From NCBI GenBank assembly GCA_947568835.1, contig OX387602.1:15799021-15863020 (forward strand): a stretch of 64,000 nucleotides of DNA. The letters run 5' to 3'. This DNA comes from Protonemura montana (lineage: Eukaryota > Arthropoda > Insecta > Plecoptera > Nemouridae). The translations under genes were made by a program, and so were the position numbers. The notes below the pieces were generated by a model. It saw only the letters and a list, made by a program, of their open reading frames with translations, searched no databases and was not told the origin of the DNA. This document shows, piece after piece, positions 32,901 through 47,900 of the stretch (its first letter is position 1; each line of letters begins with the position of its first letter).

Positions 32901-35900
32901 CATATTATTTATATTGGTACATTCGTATACTGATGCCATCTTTTCAGCTTGTTCTTATTTTATTTGATATACCACTCACGATCAATGCTTGCGATAGGCG
33001 GCGATAGTATTTCTAGGCCTACACTTAGACGTGCAGCTATAAGGCACATGTATACGTGCCTGTCTAGCTAGCAGAGTTGAGTACATGGTTTTTATCGCGA
33101 TATCGCCTTGTATCATTTTATTCTCTCCATTTTTATGGGATTTCTTTGTCAAATTTACGATTTTAATTGTTTTGTCGGAGGTGGCGTCGAATTGTAAGCT
33201 TCAACTGTTATGCTTTATGAGTTGATTGCACTTATAAGGTACCTACCCTAGTTAAGATACCGCATTTTGTTTTCAATTGCATCTTGATTGTAACAAACAA
33301 AATGCACAGCACGAGTTAACTAGAAAAAGTTTTCTAAATGATAAGTAATAAGTCAGGATTCTCGATTACAATCATTCACAATATTATGTTAGATTGTTTG
33401 TATGTTCATACATGGATAATAAATAACACCAGGTAAATAAAAACAGTTCTTTCGGCTATATGTAGGTATATTCTTGATGAACATGCGACCAGATCAACAC
33501 TTCTATTGCAACTGCACATTCATTGTTACATTCGGCGAACAATAGCGCACATTTGACACGTACAAATTTAAAAGTCATTATTCACAATCCACCAATTTCC
33601 ACGCACTCTCTGGAAGCTGATATGACAGCACCACACTAAATAAGTAGACATGCATTTACAATGCCATTCATTAACGCTAGCCTCGCGAAAGTCCATTCAT
33701 TAAATCCACTGTGTGTCTGTTTAGCACGCTCATAAGGGGTTAAACAAAAGCTCCACAGTTCCATACTTTTCATCTCCGATTCCCGGCCCAACAGCCAGCC
33801 ATCAATCATCACAAGGGGTGCGGAGTATCTCATCGGGTGTACTTTTCATGACCTCGTAGCCTTTCGCCCGCGTTACCCTCGATTTTCCACCGCCGACCGT
33901 CTTCGTGCTCCGTCGGGCGACCCGGCTGTCAAGACGCCCCTGAAGATAATCATAACTAATGCCGCTGTTTCTTATTGTTCCAGGACCGACAATGAGAAAG
34001 TGAACCATGTGTTATTGTTCACCGTGATCAACCCAGTCTATCCAATCACAGTGGTAAGTGACATTTGTGCCTTCTTGCGGGTTTACGGTTTGGGTGGAAT
34101 GTGCTATAGGTGTCTACTTTATAGGGAAGAAGTTTGGCTGGAAGCTATGAGAGATGAGAAGGATAAAAAGGGTACCGTTCTTTAAAACTTGGTCTTATAC
34201 GTTTAATGTCTTTCTTATGATGGAAGAGCGGTGTCGTTAATGGTGTATATGGACGATAGGAGTCGTTTTTGTGCCGAAGCTTTCTGCTTTTTAGAAAATA
34301 AAGTGTCAACGGCTACGTAAATTACTATCCGGGTCGACCCATATATTTCTTTCTTTTAATTTGAGTGGAATCTCGCGTTTCTAACAATTGCTAGATCTTA
34401 GCTCGGATAGTTCGTCACACATTCGTAGGTGTCAACAGCTAATCTGTTTTTAAATATTCCGTCTATTTTCGTTGCAACATTTTGGCTGTTCGTGACAATG
34501 CGTGCAGAGCATGCGCGGATAATCTTCTTGGAGAGGTGAAAAGCAGCTAGAAGAGTAGCATTTTCCTTGCATTTTCCACGAGCATTTTATAGTACGCCAC
34601 CCGAAGCTATTTCTTCCATTAGACTCAAATAAAATTTGAGTAAACAAACATTGTTTTCCACTTAGCATAATTCAATTCATACACTGCAACGCGATTCATC
34701 TCCAAGAAGTCGACAGAATTCCATAAAAGGACAAGCTTGCGTTTGAATTCATTCATCCAAGAAAGCCGAATCTAAAAGCTGAAAGAGAAATGATATCCCT
34801 CCAATAACTTGGCAGTGCAATTCATTTGGCACCCCTTGCTAATTGCCAGCTCCCAGGGAATTGTGGCAGGCAGGCGCCAGGCAGGCGCTTTTTCTTATAT
34901 GAGTATGACAGCCACATAACATTATCGTTCCATACCGGTCCTGCAATAAATACCCTGGTCAATGCGCTATCCGATGCGGTGGTCAATGCGCTGGTCAATG
35001 CGCTCGCGAGTTGCGACCACCTTGTGAGGAGGTCAGAGGGCACACTGACATTGCACCGGAGAGTGCTGCGAGATGTTCCTTTGCTCTCTACGACCACGCA
35101 TTGTGGTCACATGAGATAAAGTAGCTTCACACTGAGGCCACAAATAAATAACTAGCCAACGCCGCGCCGCGAGGATCAAAAAGCAATCGGTTCGTTTGTA
35201 ATCCTCTTCCGTTTTAGTCCAGCTCTGGAGCTGGCTCGCAGTCGCCCTAGTGCACAGTTAAAATGTAAAAATAATAGAGGATTTTCTCATGTCGAGTGTC
35301 GGCCGATGGTGTTGATCCGAATTTAAACCTTGTCATGCGAATTAAAAATTCGAATGCCGCAAGCGCGTTTGAGGGTTTAAGTCTGTTAGATCAATTTTAT
35401 TCTAGCAGGTCGTGATTTTCCATAATTAATAAAGGGAACTCTTGATGTTTTGTAAGCCACACAATTCCACCATAGGAATTGTTTGGTAAAATACCATCAG
35501 TCTTTGTCCTGGGAACTTATACTTAGATAAAGCAGGCGACGCGGTGGTTGGAATGGGTTGAATGCAGCAACGAAACCACCGTGTCTTCCCATTGCATTCT
35601 ATGCTCGAGCAGGTGTTTCGAACCACGATCCATCTTAATTGTGTAACGCTCATCTCGAGGGATGGATGGAACATGCATTAGGGCACAGTTGTAGAATACA
35701 GATGACATTCCGTTGCCTTGGCTAGCTGTCACAGGTTTATCCATCCGCTAACCATGCCATGCTTGTTCCTTCATAGATGCGAACAGTTTCTGTCTTTGTG
35801 GTCTCACTTCGCGACCACATTATCCGCGAAACTGTTCTGTAGTTTTGACTTTCAAAGGTAACCCGCACAGACACACGCACGAAGTGAACACCAGTTGAAG

Positions 35901-38900
35901 CTAAAACTGTCTTAATATTTGACAGCCACCGAGAGTAACTCTGCTAGCTCGCCTCGAGTAGTTTATCCAGTAATTCTGCAGCTTCCTATTTGTGTTTCCT
36001 GCAGTGGTGCACGTAGAAGGTACTTACTTCTTGTACAAGATCCTTTGTCTGCTGAATATTTATACTCGGCATCCGCTGATCTTGTATATATATATATATA
36101 TATGTATACAGCGTGGCACCAACACTTCTCAGTTCTCTTACAAATTCTCGACATTGTCGTGGCCGGGCGTGGAATCGGTCGGGGATATACAAAGTCGGTG
36201 GCGCGGAACGCCGCGAAGGAAAAACGCGGAGAGGTGTGTAAACTTTTACTTTCCGTTTTGCTCGACGTTGGATCACGCGGCGCGGTTCGATCGGGCATCC
36301 GCTCGTGTACCAATCTGGCGTGTCCGTCTTAAGATATTATTGCGGTTCGCGTGTACGGAACCGCGTCGTATACGCCTGGAAACGAAACGGATACTCAAAC
36401 GCCACAGACCACAATATATTAGTTTTTATCGTGTACTTCGCCCGATAGTTTACCACCTGTATATGCTGGCCAGCGGGCCCGGCCTCTACGCACGTCCGAT
36501 TTATTTTTTGGTCAAATGGACGTAGAATAAAATCATTTGAACTCGCATGTACGCATGGAGTTTGGTGAACTTGATGAAAATTTGATTCGGCGTTAGTTCA
36601 GTGATGGACAAGCCTTGTGCTCTATGAGATGAGAGTCCACGTTGTTATAGTCTCTGGTGTGCAGTTTTGAAAGAAAACGCCTCGCTATTTTATGCCCGGC
36701 CAAGTAATTTAATATCGAATTGCAACCCCATCTAAAATAGCGCACCTTCCTTCTAGCCTCTCAGATGCATTTTTGATGTTGGCGGTTGTTTACAAGGCGT
36801 GCATACTGGCGTAAGGCTGGGAGCGTAAAATACCGGCGTGCGGGTCAAGTAATTTAGCACGTCAAAGGAATGACAGACGAGAGCTTGTTTACTCAGGAAA
36901 TCGCCAGCGCAGCCAGTGGAGGGTTAACGAGTACATGTTGATCACAATATCGAGCATCACAAGTGGTTTTACGTTTCACCGGTTTCACCCTATTGCTCTA
37001 CAGCTGTCTGTCTATCCTTCTCCGGCTTTATGAAGTCGACGTCGCGACGCCGTGTGATATTTGCCATTAGTTTGATGACCACGTCCCCCCGACAAACCTC
37101 AACCTCGCGGCCCAGCCCCTCTGCATAGGAATATGAATTGTTAAGTGGTCACTACATATACTAAAGCCGGCATGAGGCGATGGCATCAACTATGCAAATA
37201 GCGCCACCAGGTGGATGAATAGTACATGGCACACAAAAGTAAGTGTATGAAACCCTTTCCTTTGAGCTCCTATCTACACATCTCTCTGGCATATCTCTGA
37301 AAATTGAAACCCAACATTCTGCAAGTTTCCTCACGTGTATGCACAAGCAGTAACATAACTTATTTGCGCCAGAAATGTCTGATGAATAGCGATACATAGC
37401 CTGAAACCTTCTTAGCTGGAAAATTATAATTGAAGGGATTCAATCAAATATTGAATAGTTTATGCAACAAATGTGGTCTTTGATCTTAAATTGAGGTACA
37501 ACTTCCAAGTTAGCTTCCAACCTCACTTGCACCACACCGCGATACAGTTTTACGTTTCCCACTCCATGGTCACGAGATCCACACACGTTGTTGGTCCCCT
37601 CGTTTAGTATTTTCACATACCATGTTTGTAGTTGGCCACTCACATTTCGGCGAATAAATGTACCAAATCATTTATTTACACGCTTCCATGTGTCACTGGT
37701 GTCCGTGCACATACCCTGTGCCGCGCGTGATTCGCCCTGGAGTCTTGCGTTTGCTTATCTAATATTAATAGACCACCCCTGCTGTAATGAAAGGTAAATC
37801 CGGCTAGGATGCCACCGTTTTCACGTTCGTACACCATCGATCAGTCCCTCCTGTCTCTCAGTGCTATACCACCATCGATTTTAATTTTTAATATCGATTT
37901 TCTTTGCATATTCTGTTAGGAGGTATGCGTTCATCTATGGTCTTCACCCCTAATATAAACCATGTGGTTGTCACTCCTTTGGTAAACCATGGGTGTAATA
38001 GGTGTGCGATATCGACCTATCATAACACCAATCAATTACTACCAATTTTTTTTACAATTTTTTTCAAAACTTATGCTAAGGTTATCAAATAGTAGCATAA
38101 TGTGATCTGAAAAACTCGCATTCTCTGAAAAACGATTGAAATTGAATGATTTCTCGTGCGCGTACATTCCCACCCTCCTCTTGACATTGCCATATCGCAC
38201 AGCTATTAATTAAAACGATTAAATTGATCATTTTGGGGAGGAACATTGGAAAAAAGAGCAAGCGGTAGAATTGTGTGTCCGTACGTGCAACCTTATACGT
38301 ATCGTTGATACAAAGTAAAAACGTGCGTGCCTTGTTTTTAATCACGTGCCTCGTTGGAAGCTACTTGGTGCTGGGGAATGACAGTTGGCCTGGCTTAGGG
38401 GTGGCTTAGCAGCAGCCTTTTGGGACACGTAGAATCTGCTGGGACTGGCTAGTTGACGTCCAAGGGTGGATCGAAGGGTGGACTCCGGGGCGCTGACGTC
38501 AATCGGGAATTAGATTCGTGGTACGAATTGCAGAAATTGTGTTATCGGCCCGTATAGCAACGGGCTCCCGCTCAGAATTCAATCGGTGCACCGTTTTGAG
38601 TCACTTTGTTTGGTTTAGCTGCAAGTAAATAACATGAAGGCTTGTCCCTTTCGACAAGGGACACGACTCAATTTTAATTGAGTCGGTTGAGTAAAGTTGG
38701 ATTGATCGGTATGCGCTCGCTCACGGATCGATGTCAATGATATTCATAGAAATGATATCAAGCCAGGTGGTATTTGTATCATAAATAGCATGCACGATGA
38801 CTATTCATTTTCACGATGAATACGATTTTGATAGTTTAAATGAAGCAATAGTTGTCATTGTTGTCCGTGTCAAAGCTATTTGTCAGTGCAAGGCGCTGGG

Positions 38901-41900
38901 ACAGAGTGCTAATCGCGACATAAACGGATGGGGTGGCTGCACCATGGTTGGAACGACTGTACCGGCGCTTCAGTGTTAATAATTGATTACAGCACTTGCC
39001 AGCTCGCGAGTGTCATCCTGTCCACTGGTGCTGGGCGGTGCATTGCGAGGAGGCGACGAGACTAGGGTGACGGATGACCTCTAGCTCCCCGGGTTGTTTC
39101 GCGTAGCTCTTCCTAGCGCTTGATATGTGCACAATTTTTTCGTGGCGCGATACGGTAACGAGCGAGTTTAAATTATGTCTGCGATATTCACGGTTGCTAC
39201 ATGGGAAAAAAAAACACTATGGTGTCGGGGAAATTTGTGGAAAGGTCGGATAGCTCGGCACCGTGGCTTTTATTTACAAACTCGGTAATAATGTACGCAA
39301 ATAATATAATTGATTGAAGTAATTATGCTTGAACATATCTTCATATTATTTTCGTATTGTTTATACCTCGTACTTGTTCGTTCATTAAAGGTTTACCTCA
39401 TTGTTTTAGACTTACAGTTATTGCACATTGTACGTTGGCTTCCGAAGCGATCGTATTATCATAATTATCGTAATTATACCTGTGCAATAAGACCCTAGTA
39501 TTCCGTCGTTTGCAGGGTATGTTTTGCTGGAGGGTAAGGTACGATGGGGGAACGTAAAGCGCATTGAGCGATTTTGTTTGATTGTATAAGTTACTCTACG
39601 AATAACAGCAAGCGCATTAATCATAAGTAAAATACTAAAGTCTACAAGGAGCACGTTTCTACTCACTTGTACTCATCTCTCAGGCCGTGCGATCAGAGAG
39701 TATTTAGATTCGCGGTTTTCAACATTTATATAGCAGTAGAGTGATGACTTACGAGGCTAAACCAACATTTTGTCACTCGATATAACGTGATGCATCTTTC
39801 CTGAAGATCTAGGTGGCTAACAAATTTACAAACAAACTCGTGCGATGAATTCGTGTGACATAGCTTCTTAAAATGATTGAATACTTGAATTGCGTCCAAT
39901 TTCTTTGACACAGTCAAGCTGTGAGTCGCACGTACGGAACGAGCATTAATAATCTTACACTTTCTTTTGCGGTTCTTCGACTCGATATTTTCTTGGCATA
40001 TTACAATAGTCTGCACATTCTGGACCTAATCGGAAGTGGGGTTTCACGATACTCTTTGTTTCAGTTGTTGGTACTTTTCGTGAGAATATTTTCTCAGCGT
40101 CTGTATCTAGTTTCTGTTCCATGCAATCCACAATCCAGTGAAGAAGTCGAGTAACAAATCAGCCAGATTCACATTATGTACCAACCTGTTAATTTGGCAT
40201 GTGGCACTCACGGCATTTACATCTCGTACAAACATACTGAAATGAAAATGTGAGCGGCAAACAGCAGCTACAGCACCCTATTTGCGTTGTGTTTCCAACC
40301 TGACCTGGGCGTGCTAAAAATCGCACGACATTTATAGTGCTCAACCTGCCAAATCGCATGCAAAACATGTGACAGCCGCGAATATTGTATACATAGTGGC
40401 GCTGTGTCGCTTTCCCATAGTCGTTTAACTTTCGTCGGGTTAATAAAATTAGCGGGGAATAGCGTTTTAATGACGCTCTATTCGAGCAGATGACTTGTCT
40501 TTATGAGGCAGACGACCAGTGTGCATCGCGCCGCCAAAGATCCCGAACTAGGTGCAATCGTTTAAGAAAACGAAGCGTCTTGCCAGCATACCTATGCTGG
40601 CAGTTCAAGTCAACTCCTCATGACCGTATTCTTCTCGATTTCTGCAGACACATTTTGGTAATCAACTTGTTTGTATCCTCGTTTTAAGCATGCTAGAGAA
40701 CTGCGTAATGATTTAACAACCTTATAGATCAAGCACATGTCCGTTTCTCATTAAAATTAACCTAAAAGTCCCAATTATATCAGGTGTTTGATGGCTTAAT
40801 AACTATTTCACCCACACAAGACCCAATTGAAAATTAGTTCCTGTGATTCACGCCTGAAAAACGTAAATTTCCTGAAATGTGTTTGCAAATGAGACAGGGG
40901 TAGAGGGCGAGGGGGGAGGCAGCTAAACGCGGCGGCGCCTTGAGTTGTGGTGGCTTGCATTAGAGCATTCCTCATGTGTGCTCTTCAAGTCGCGCTATTT
41001 TTAACAGTCGTCACGTGCTCTAAGGGACCTACACCGCGGGGCGTAGGACACAACAGTAACACCGAAACGGACGGTGGAAGGTGTGCAGGCAATTTGCCAT
41101 CTCCCGAAGCAATGTGGACGCACAGCGTCGCTTTCCTCGCGGTCTATTGTTGGGAATCGCCTTGGGAATTCGACGGCTTACAAATAGTCCATGATTCGTC
41201 GCGTCTGAATGATGATGACGATCAATGACGATTGTAATCCGGTGAATTGATACCGCGATAAAAGAGAGGTCGTTTTCTGTCGAGTTGGCTGGATTTTGCG
41301 GGGGTGCAGCAGCGAGGGAAGGGCTCTTGGCTGCCCCTCGGCATGGTATGTAGAAGTTGCTCGTCATATTTGATATTTTGGATGCGTGATGTGCGGCTGT
41401 CATTACGGTGATGGGATGGGTCTAAAACGTGTGCGCCTGGGGCAATTGTTGACTCATTTGCCGTTGCGCGGGTTTATAAGTGAGGTGTACTTTGTGATGG
41501 TAGACGGCAGGCGACTAACCTATCAGTGCACAGGCATCCAGCAAACAGATCTAATTATATATTCATGGAAAAAAGAATCTCCTGCACACAAAGAGACATA
41601 ATGAAATTAAAACAATACGTTCTAATTAAAAAAATAAACCTACCCAGCATTTAATACGCTTCATGTAAAAGTTGGCGTTATGTATGAAGTTTTCCCTGAT
41701 GTAATTAACTGAAAAGTCAATTTATTCCTTGTCTTCCCAAATCCCAGAGAGGAACTAATTTATGTTAACTAGACAATAGACGTTGTTCTTAATTTGATGA
41801 TAAATGTGATTAAAAGTTTAAAAAGTCTTTGACAATAATATATTTATATTATTTCTGAAAGCAACGAGATTTTCGAAAGTTTGGCAGGCGCGGATTGCTC

Positions 41901-44900
41901 GTGGTGCGTGGTAGTGGGACGGAGGGTAGTTTGGCGTCGCTTTTCAACGCCATAAGGCGTCGGCGTCGTGGCAGTGCTTACTCGGCGACGCTGCTCAGAT
42001 GAAAGCGACCTGATGTGTTATTAATTATTACAAGAGATAAGCGAGTAAGGTTAAGTAGTTTTGGAAATGTTTTGACTCCGCTGGCTTGTTTCTTCCAATT
42101 TCCTGGCAGTTTGGCGGAGTGTCAAAACAAAATTAGGAGCTTCTTGATAGAAGACAGAGAAAAAACGAGCGCACGAATGCTAGCTGCCATTTTGTTCCTT
42201 TTACCGATTGCACACGTATCTCCAGGCCTCGCTAACAATTCGAGTTTTACACAAATAGCCTTATAAATAAGTGATACTGGTGCTCTCAAGACTCTCAAGA
42301 TGCCAGATCGCTTCTCAACATTTTTCTATGCTAATTAGGCTCATTTCGCAAGCAGCGCTGAAAAGGCACGATGCTCGGAAATACTTTCCAGCATCGCGAT
42401 AGCTCCGCCGATAATTAATGTTTGCCCCACGTTTTGATCGGTCCTAGTCCGTAACGAACGCCGTGAACAAGTGGGTGCGAAATGATATTGAAATGGGCGA
42501 GGAAATAATTAAGTGAAAAAAAGGGTATGAACCTACTGTAGAGTCTGGCATAGCAGGGGAACAACACTGTTTTTGACTTTCCAAATTTGTTCTTTCGCAT
42601 CGGGTTCCCGCGTGTCCTATTTTTCTCGAATTGCTTGCTCTCCGAATCCTCTCAAAACCATTTCCAACGGAGAAGCGACGAACTTCTACGCTGAGCACCG
42701 GTCGGTCGAAGCCCTCTATGCAAATGCCAGCACTTGCCCCCGCGTTATAAGGGGATCGTAATTTCGTAGAAGAAGATCGAGCGATCATTATGCAAATGCT
42801 TACGCGAGTTAAAGTCACATTTTGTTAGTGAATTTCATCATTTTACATTCGGCTTTATGCTGTCAAGATGATTTAGTGCTTCTAAAGAGACTACACAGTA
42901 GACTTGATTGGGAACGCGACTTATCTTTGATCTTACAGCCTTCCATATAATTATTTGATTGTTTAATTGTATAATTGAAGCCATATCACCTAGCCAATTT
43001 TCTCAATGATCATCGCAGGAGGTTTATGGTACGTTCATCGCCAAATTGCGACATTAGCTCCATTCAAGCCTAGTGCCGCAATGAATTGAACGAACTGAAA
43101 TGTTTGACAAATGTGGAACAAGTAAAAAAACAGCAGTCACATGTCGATTTTACGCCAACCAAAAAGTAATATCCGTTTGATTTTCGCATTCGGGATATCG
43201 AATGTGCCATGTGGTTGCACGCTTGTTGGCGGTTTACCAATTACGCCAACTTGCGGCGAATTTGTTTATAACGTCTAGAGAAGATGATCGCTAGTCGAGG
43301 GCTTACGTTTATTGGCGCAATTCGAAAGTACAGCCGTTACTTACTGCGGTTGTAAAACAAACGGGGTGCTCAGAGTAGGTACTGTGCGACATTCCAAGTG
43401 ACGTTCATTTTGAATTAACCTTTAAATTAGTCAGTGTCTGAAAGCCACCCAGCCAGTTGCGTTGTAGATATTTGTATTATGGAAAGTTTCAGTTTAACAG
43501 TAACAATGCCAACGTAACGGGAGGTGGAAGTAGCGACCGATTCTTCTCGATATAGAAACGCCAAGTAGTTTCTGCAATGTGCTTTTGATAGGACCACTAA
43601 GGATCTCGAAAGTTTTCCAATGATTCTTCGATTCGAAAACTGAAACTAGAAAATTCGCGAAACTGTTCTCATTTTGCCGTTCCGTTGAGCCTATACCATC
43701 GAAGCAAACTTCTCTCGCGTGTTTATCACCGTATACCTATACATTTTTGATAAAGTATATTTTTAATTAACTGCTTCAAACTCACAATAAGCCCACCCAA
43801 TTAATGTGATGCTAGCTTGTTTTCAACCTGAAACTTATAATTTGAAATCTCGTGTATATAGTCTTCCACCCCGCAGCCTCCGATAAATATTGTTGTCGAG
43901 TGAAATATTCCTGGATACTTGTTGTTCGCCTTCTACTGCCGCGTGCCGAGCTCTGGAATATAGGTATAGAACGGAGCTCGGTGTGTTGTATAGGAAATGG
44001 AAAGCGGAAGGGTGGGAAAGCCGGAGAACGGGACGGGAAACCTGGGAACAAGGTGAACCTCACGCGGGGCTTCCTCAAAGTGAACCGAAGTTACGTCTCA
44101 GCCAATTAACGAGCGCCATTTTACATGTCTTAATTAATCGAAACTTTGTCTCAAATTTAACTGAACAATGATTTGTGTATCTTGCGTAATACTACGTACC
44201 TGTTTCTATATTTATAAAGTGAATAAAGCTAACTGCATACGAAATTACCTTGTGATGTATACCAAGGTAAGGCATGGGAATTTGGTAGCCCCCTTCAAAC
44301 TTCCGCATTGTGTCTCATGAGAGCCATTATCTTATCGGTTGTCTACAGAATTTAGTGTTATATACTTGCTTGTGGTTTAGGTTATTTATTCCATTCACTC
44401 ACATTACCGTGTTTCAAAAAATAAAAAATTAACAACGAGCGTGGTCATTTATGTAAATCAGCACATACTGGGCGTGCACGCAATATTTTACCTTATTTGA
44501 ATAGGGTTTCAACTTTCAAAGAATTTCCGCACGACGAAAACGAAAGTCCGTGCTTTGCACACAGTTCCTTGGCATGCTCGCGCATGCAAATTTGCTTTTA
44601 TGAAGACATAGTGACAATTTTTTCCACCGAAAGCACCGAAAGTTAACACTATTGGCTAGTTTCTTTACCTCTTCGCCATTCCTCCAATTATAGAAGCTGG
44701 ATCACGGGTATAAATAATCAGAATAGCATTGGGACACAAAGTTTCGGGCACGGCCGAATAGGATATATCCAGAAATGTCTCCAGAAGTTTCCACTTATTC
44801 CTTTTTTACGACCATTTCGCGCTCGATTGAGTTTTGAATCTGAGATAGTGGGACTGAAATGAACATACACAGCATCATGTCCATTATAAAGGAATACAAG

Positions 44901-47900
44901 CCCTCGGGTTTGAGCTTTGAACTTCAATTTGGGAAATGGTCGCGCAGGAACCCTATTAATTAAGTTTATTCTTGAAGTGAATACACAATGCGCGGGAATG
45001 GATAAATGGCGTGATAGTGTGAAGCGAATGAATTTCACCGAATGGAAATTTAAATGGAGGGAACAAATTGCACGGTAAATTATCACGTCCGAACTCCCCG
45101 AGTTCTAACTGTTATACTTTAAATTTCAAAGTGTGAGAGTTGTGATATATTTGCCCGCACATAATCGACCAGAACCATAATAAATCGCCACCAAATTATT
45201 CAGAGCCCGTTCTCGGCTATAAGACGTCATTATTTAGGTGTAAGCAAGGAGCTATAAAGTCCTTGACGTCAAGCATATCGAGTAAGAAAATACTTTTGAC
45301 CATGTGTTGCCATTTTCATTCATGCCAAAGAGCGATTTGATTACTTTTTCCATCATGGGTTAGCGTGCTTACCAAGTTTCAATTCTAGTATAATTTATGC
45401 AGTTATTGAATTGAAACAAATGTCGGAATGATTATTAACAGGCTGTTTTCTAATTAACTGCCTTTTGCTAGCAAATAAATCGCCTGTTTAGCTCCGTGAT
45501 GCGTGGATCACAGTGTTGATTTACGGCTCTTGTTCGCGTGTTATCGCCCGACGCCCTACCACATTGATAACGCCAGGTTCACGGGTTCACACGTCGCATT
45601 CCACAGTAGTCTACGCTTTATGGTAGACAGTTCCTTATTATTCTCTGTTCAGCGAGAGTAGATACTTATCCGATAGAGGCGCTACCGGTCGTTTTGGGGT
45701 GACATGCGGGCCAACTATCATTTTAAAAACGCAAGAAATCATCTCCGCCATTTTACTCTTGCTGTAAAGGTTTTGGCGTGCCTAAATATATTGTTTTTCG
45801 AGTTATTTTAAGTTTTTTTCTACGTAGCAATGCTAGGGGGCAGTCAACGGGCTAGTTAAGGGCTTGGCTGTATGTACCGAATTGGCTGTAGCAGCCCAAG
45901 GAAATCCTTGACAAACCCAACGTAGGAGAGTCGTTTTGTGCCTCACTGCTGCTGACACGAGCTGGAGTAAAAAAAAACTTTCAGTCAATACGGATAAAAA
46001 AAGCGACTGTCCGCGGGGTTTTGAAATGTGTACTTGTTTCTTCAGTAGCAGCGGTTTTTTCTTGAAGGAGATGCACACTCTCTTTCCCAAACAGCGAATG
46101 GAGAGTATACGCATCGAGTTGGACAAGAAAAATATCTAGTTTCGGCAATGATACTCGATCCAATCATCCAAACCTCGCAACAGCTTCGTGGCTGCATGTT
46201 TTGCCATATGGCTTGCATCGATCGCAACATCATTTCTACCTGTTATTGCATGGACAAAGCAGGAAAATCTTGTAGGGCTCATGATTTCAAACATTAAAAT
46301 GATGTACCAAACGTTGCAGAGCGTATGCCATGAGTTGCAATTAGTAGAAATAATTCCAGCTAATCTCGATGTGCACCGTGGACGCGCGTGATGTCGCGGC
46401 TTTACCTATTAGAGAATCGCGAGAGAAACGTGGTACCGCCACGCGGAGCTCAATGATAAATGATTAGTGATTACACGTAACACCGTTTTATCATTACACA
46501 AGGGGATTAGTGTTTAACAGCCGCCCGAGGAAGTAATTATTTATCCTATAGTTTATCCCGCATGCAAGGCTGTTACCATGGCAGTAAAGGGATGGGGGGG
46601 GGGGGGGGACTGTGAGAGCAGTTAGACCAGCACCGTAGGAAACCACCCAGTAGCTCATAAAAGTACCACATCATCTCCTAGGTGCACCACTCTCAATCGC
46701 AACATTGCAATAAACACATATCTTGCAAATTGTCGTCGGCTGTTAGGAAGTTTGCGTGTACTATCATGATTGCTGCCCTTTAAATGTCACGCTTTTAATT
46801 AATTCTTGATTGGAGAGATGTAAGTTAAAAAGTTTCAATAGCGTCTAGGTAGTATTTTTAGTGCGCCTTGTAACGCGGAGGGAGTGCCAAGAAAATGTCG
46901 TCGATGTAGGATACCGTATTTGATTGACTTTCTTAACATTCCCTGACAAATGAGCCGTTTTGCTCGGAGACGCGAGACGGATGCTTTCGACAAGTATGCT
47001 GTTTAATTTGCCTCCTCATTACGTTTGTGGAAATTGATTGGATAGGCTACTAAATTTTGTTTTCATATTGAAGAGACTTGTGTGTGGGCGCGTGTCTCAC
47101 AAACATTGGACAGGCACCCAGACGCAGGATGATTCATATGTATTTTAAATACGCTGGATGATTTAATGTTTCTAATTTTTGGGCTAACAGTTTTATGCAT
47201 TAGCTTTAACCCAAATGACACCTGTCAAATGATGGTTGTTTTTGTGTTTGTTTTCAATCGGGAACATCTTAGGAGCTTTATCTACGGTCTCGAGTAACCT
47301 GTTCGAAAAGTCAACACAGAATCGCAACCGATATGAGTGACATTGGCATACATTCAAATGCAGTCGCAGTAAAATATTCGAGTTTCATTTCTATGAGCTT
47401 TATTATTTAAGATTCTTGTGTATCATCCTTTCGAGTAAAGCGAGAAAGAGGTCAAGGCTGTAGTTTTCCTCTAGTTAAACAGAGTTTTTCGTTGTTTTCT
47501 CTCATTGTGTCGGAAACTAAGTAGTTACTGACTGGTGCCACTGGATGCGCTCTGAGTGCATGCTTATTGGATTAGATGCGTCCTATCGAGCACGTTCAGT
47601 CGGACGTGGGATTGTTGAATTGTCCTCCATTAGTCGTGATGCCTGCATCCACGCTATGGACGACAGGTTTTCAATCCGGGTACTAAGTGGGAAGAGCCAC
47701 GTTGTTATATACGGTGTGCACTGCATCGTCCAATTAGTCCATTAATCATATCGGGCGCCGATGAAATATCATCACAGAACTCAAATATAATTTCATTAAA
47801 ATGTATGCAGTGATGGGATTCGTTTGAATGTGTTTTTTTTAACCTTTATTAATATAGATTTTCATAAATTCTATGATTAAAATGTAAATGTGTTATGCAA

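Noticed and set aside
35992-36525. 177-codon plus-strand ORF
   Set aside because: It runs through a (TA)n microsatellite (YIYIYI), has overlapping long ORFs in other frames and shows no domain or exon structure.
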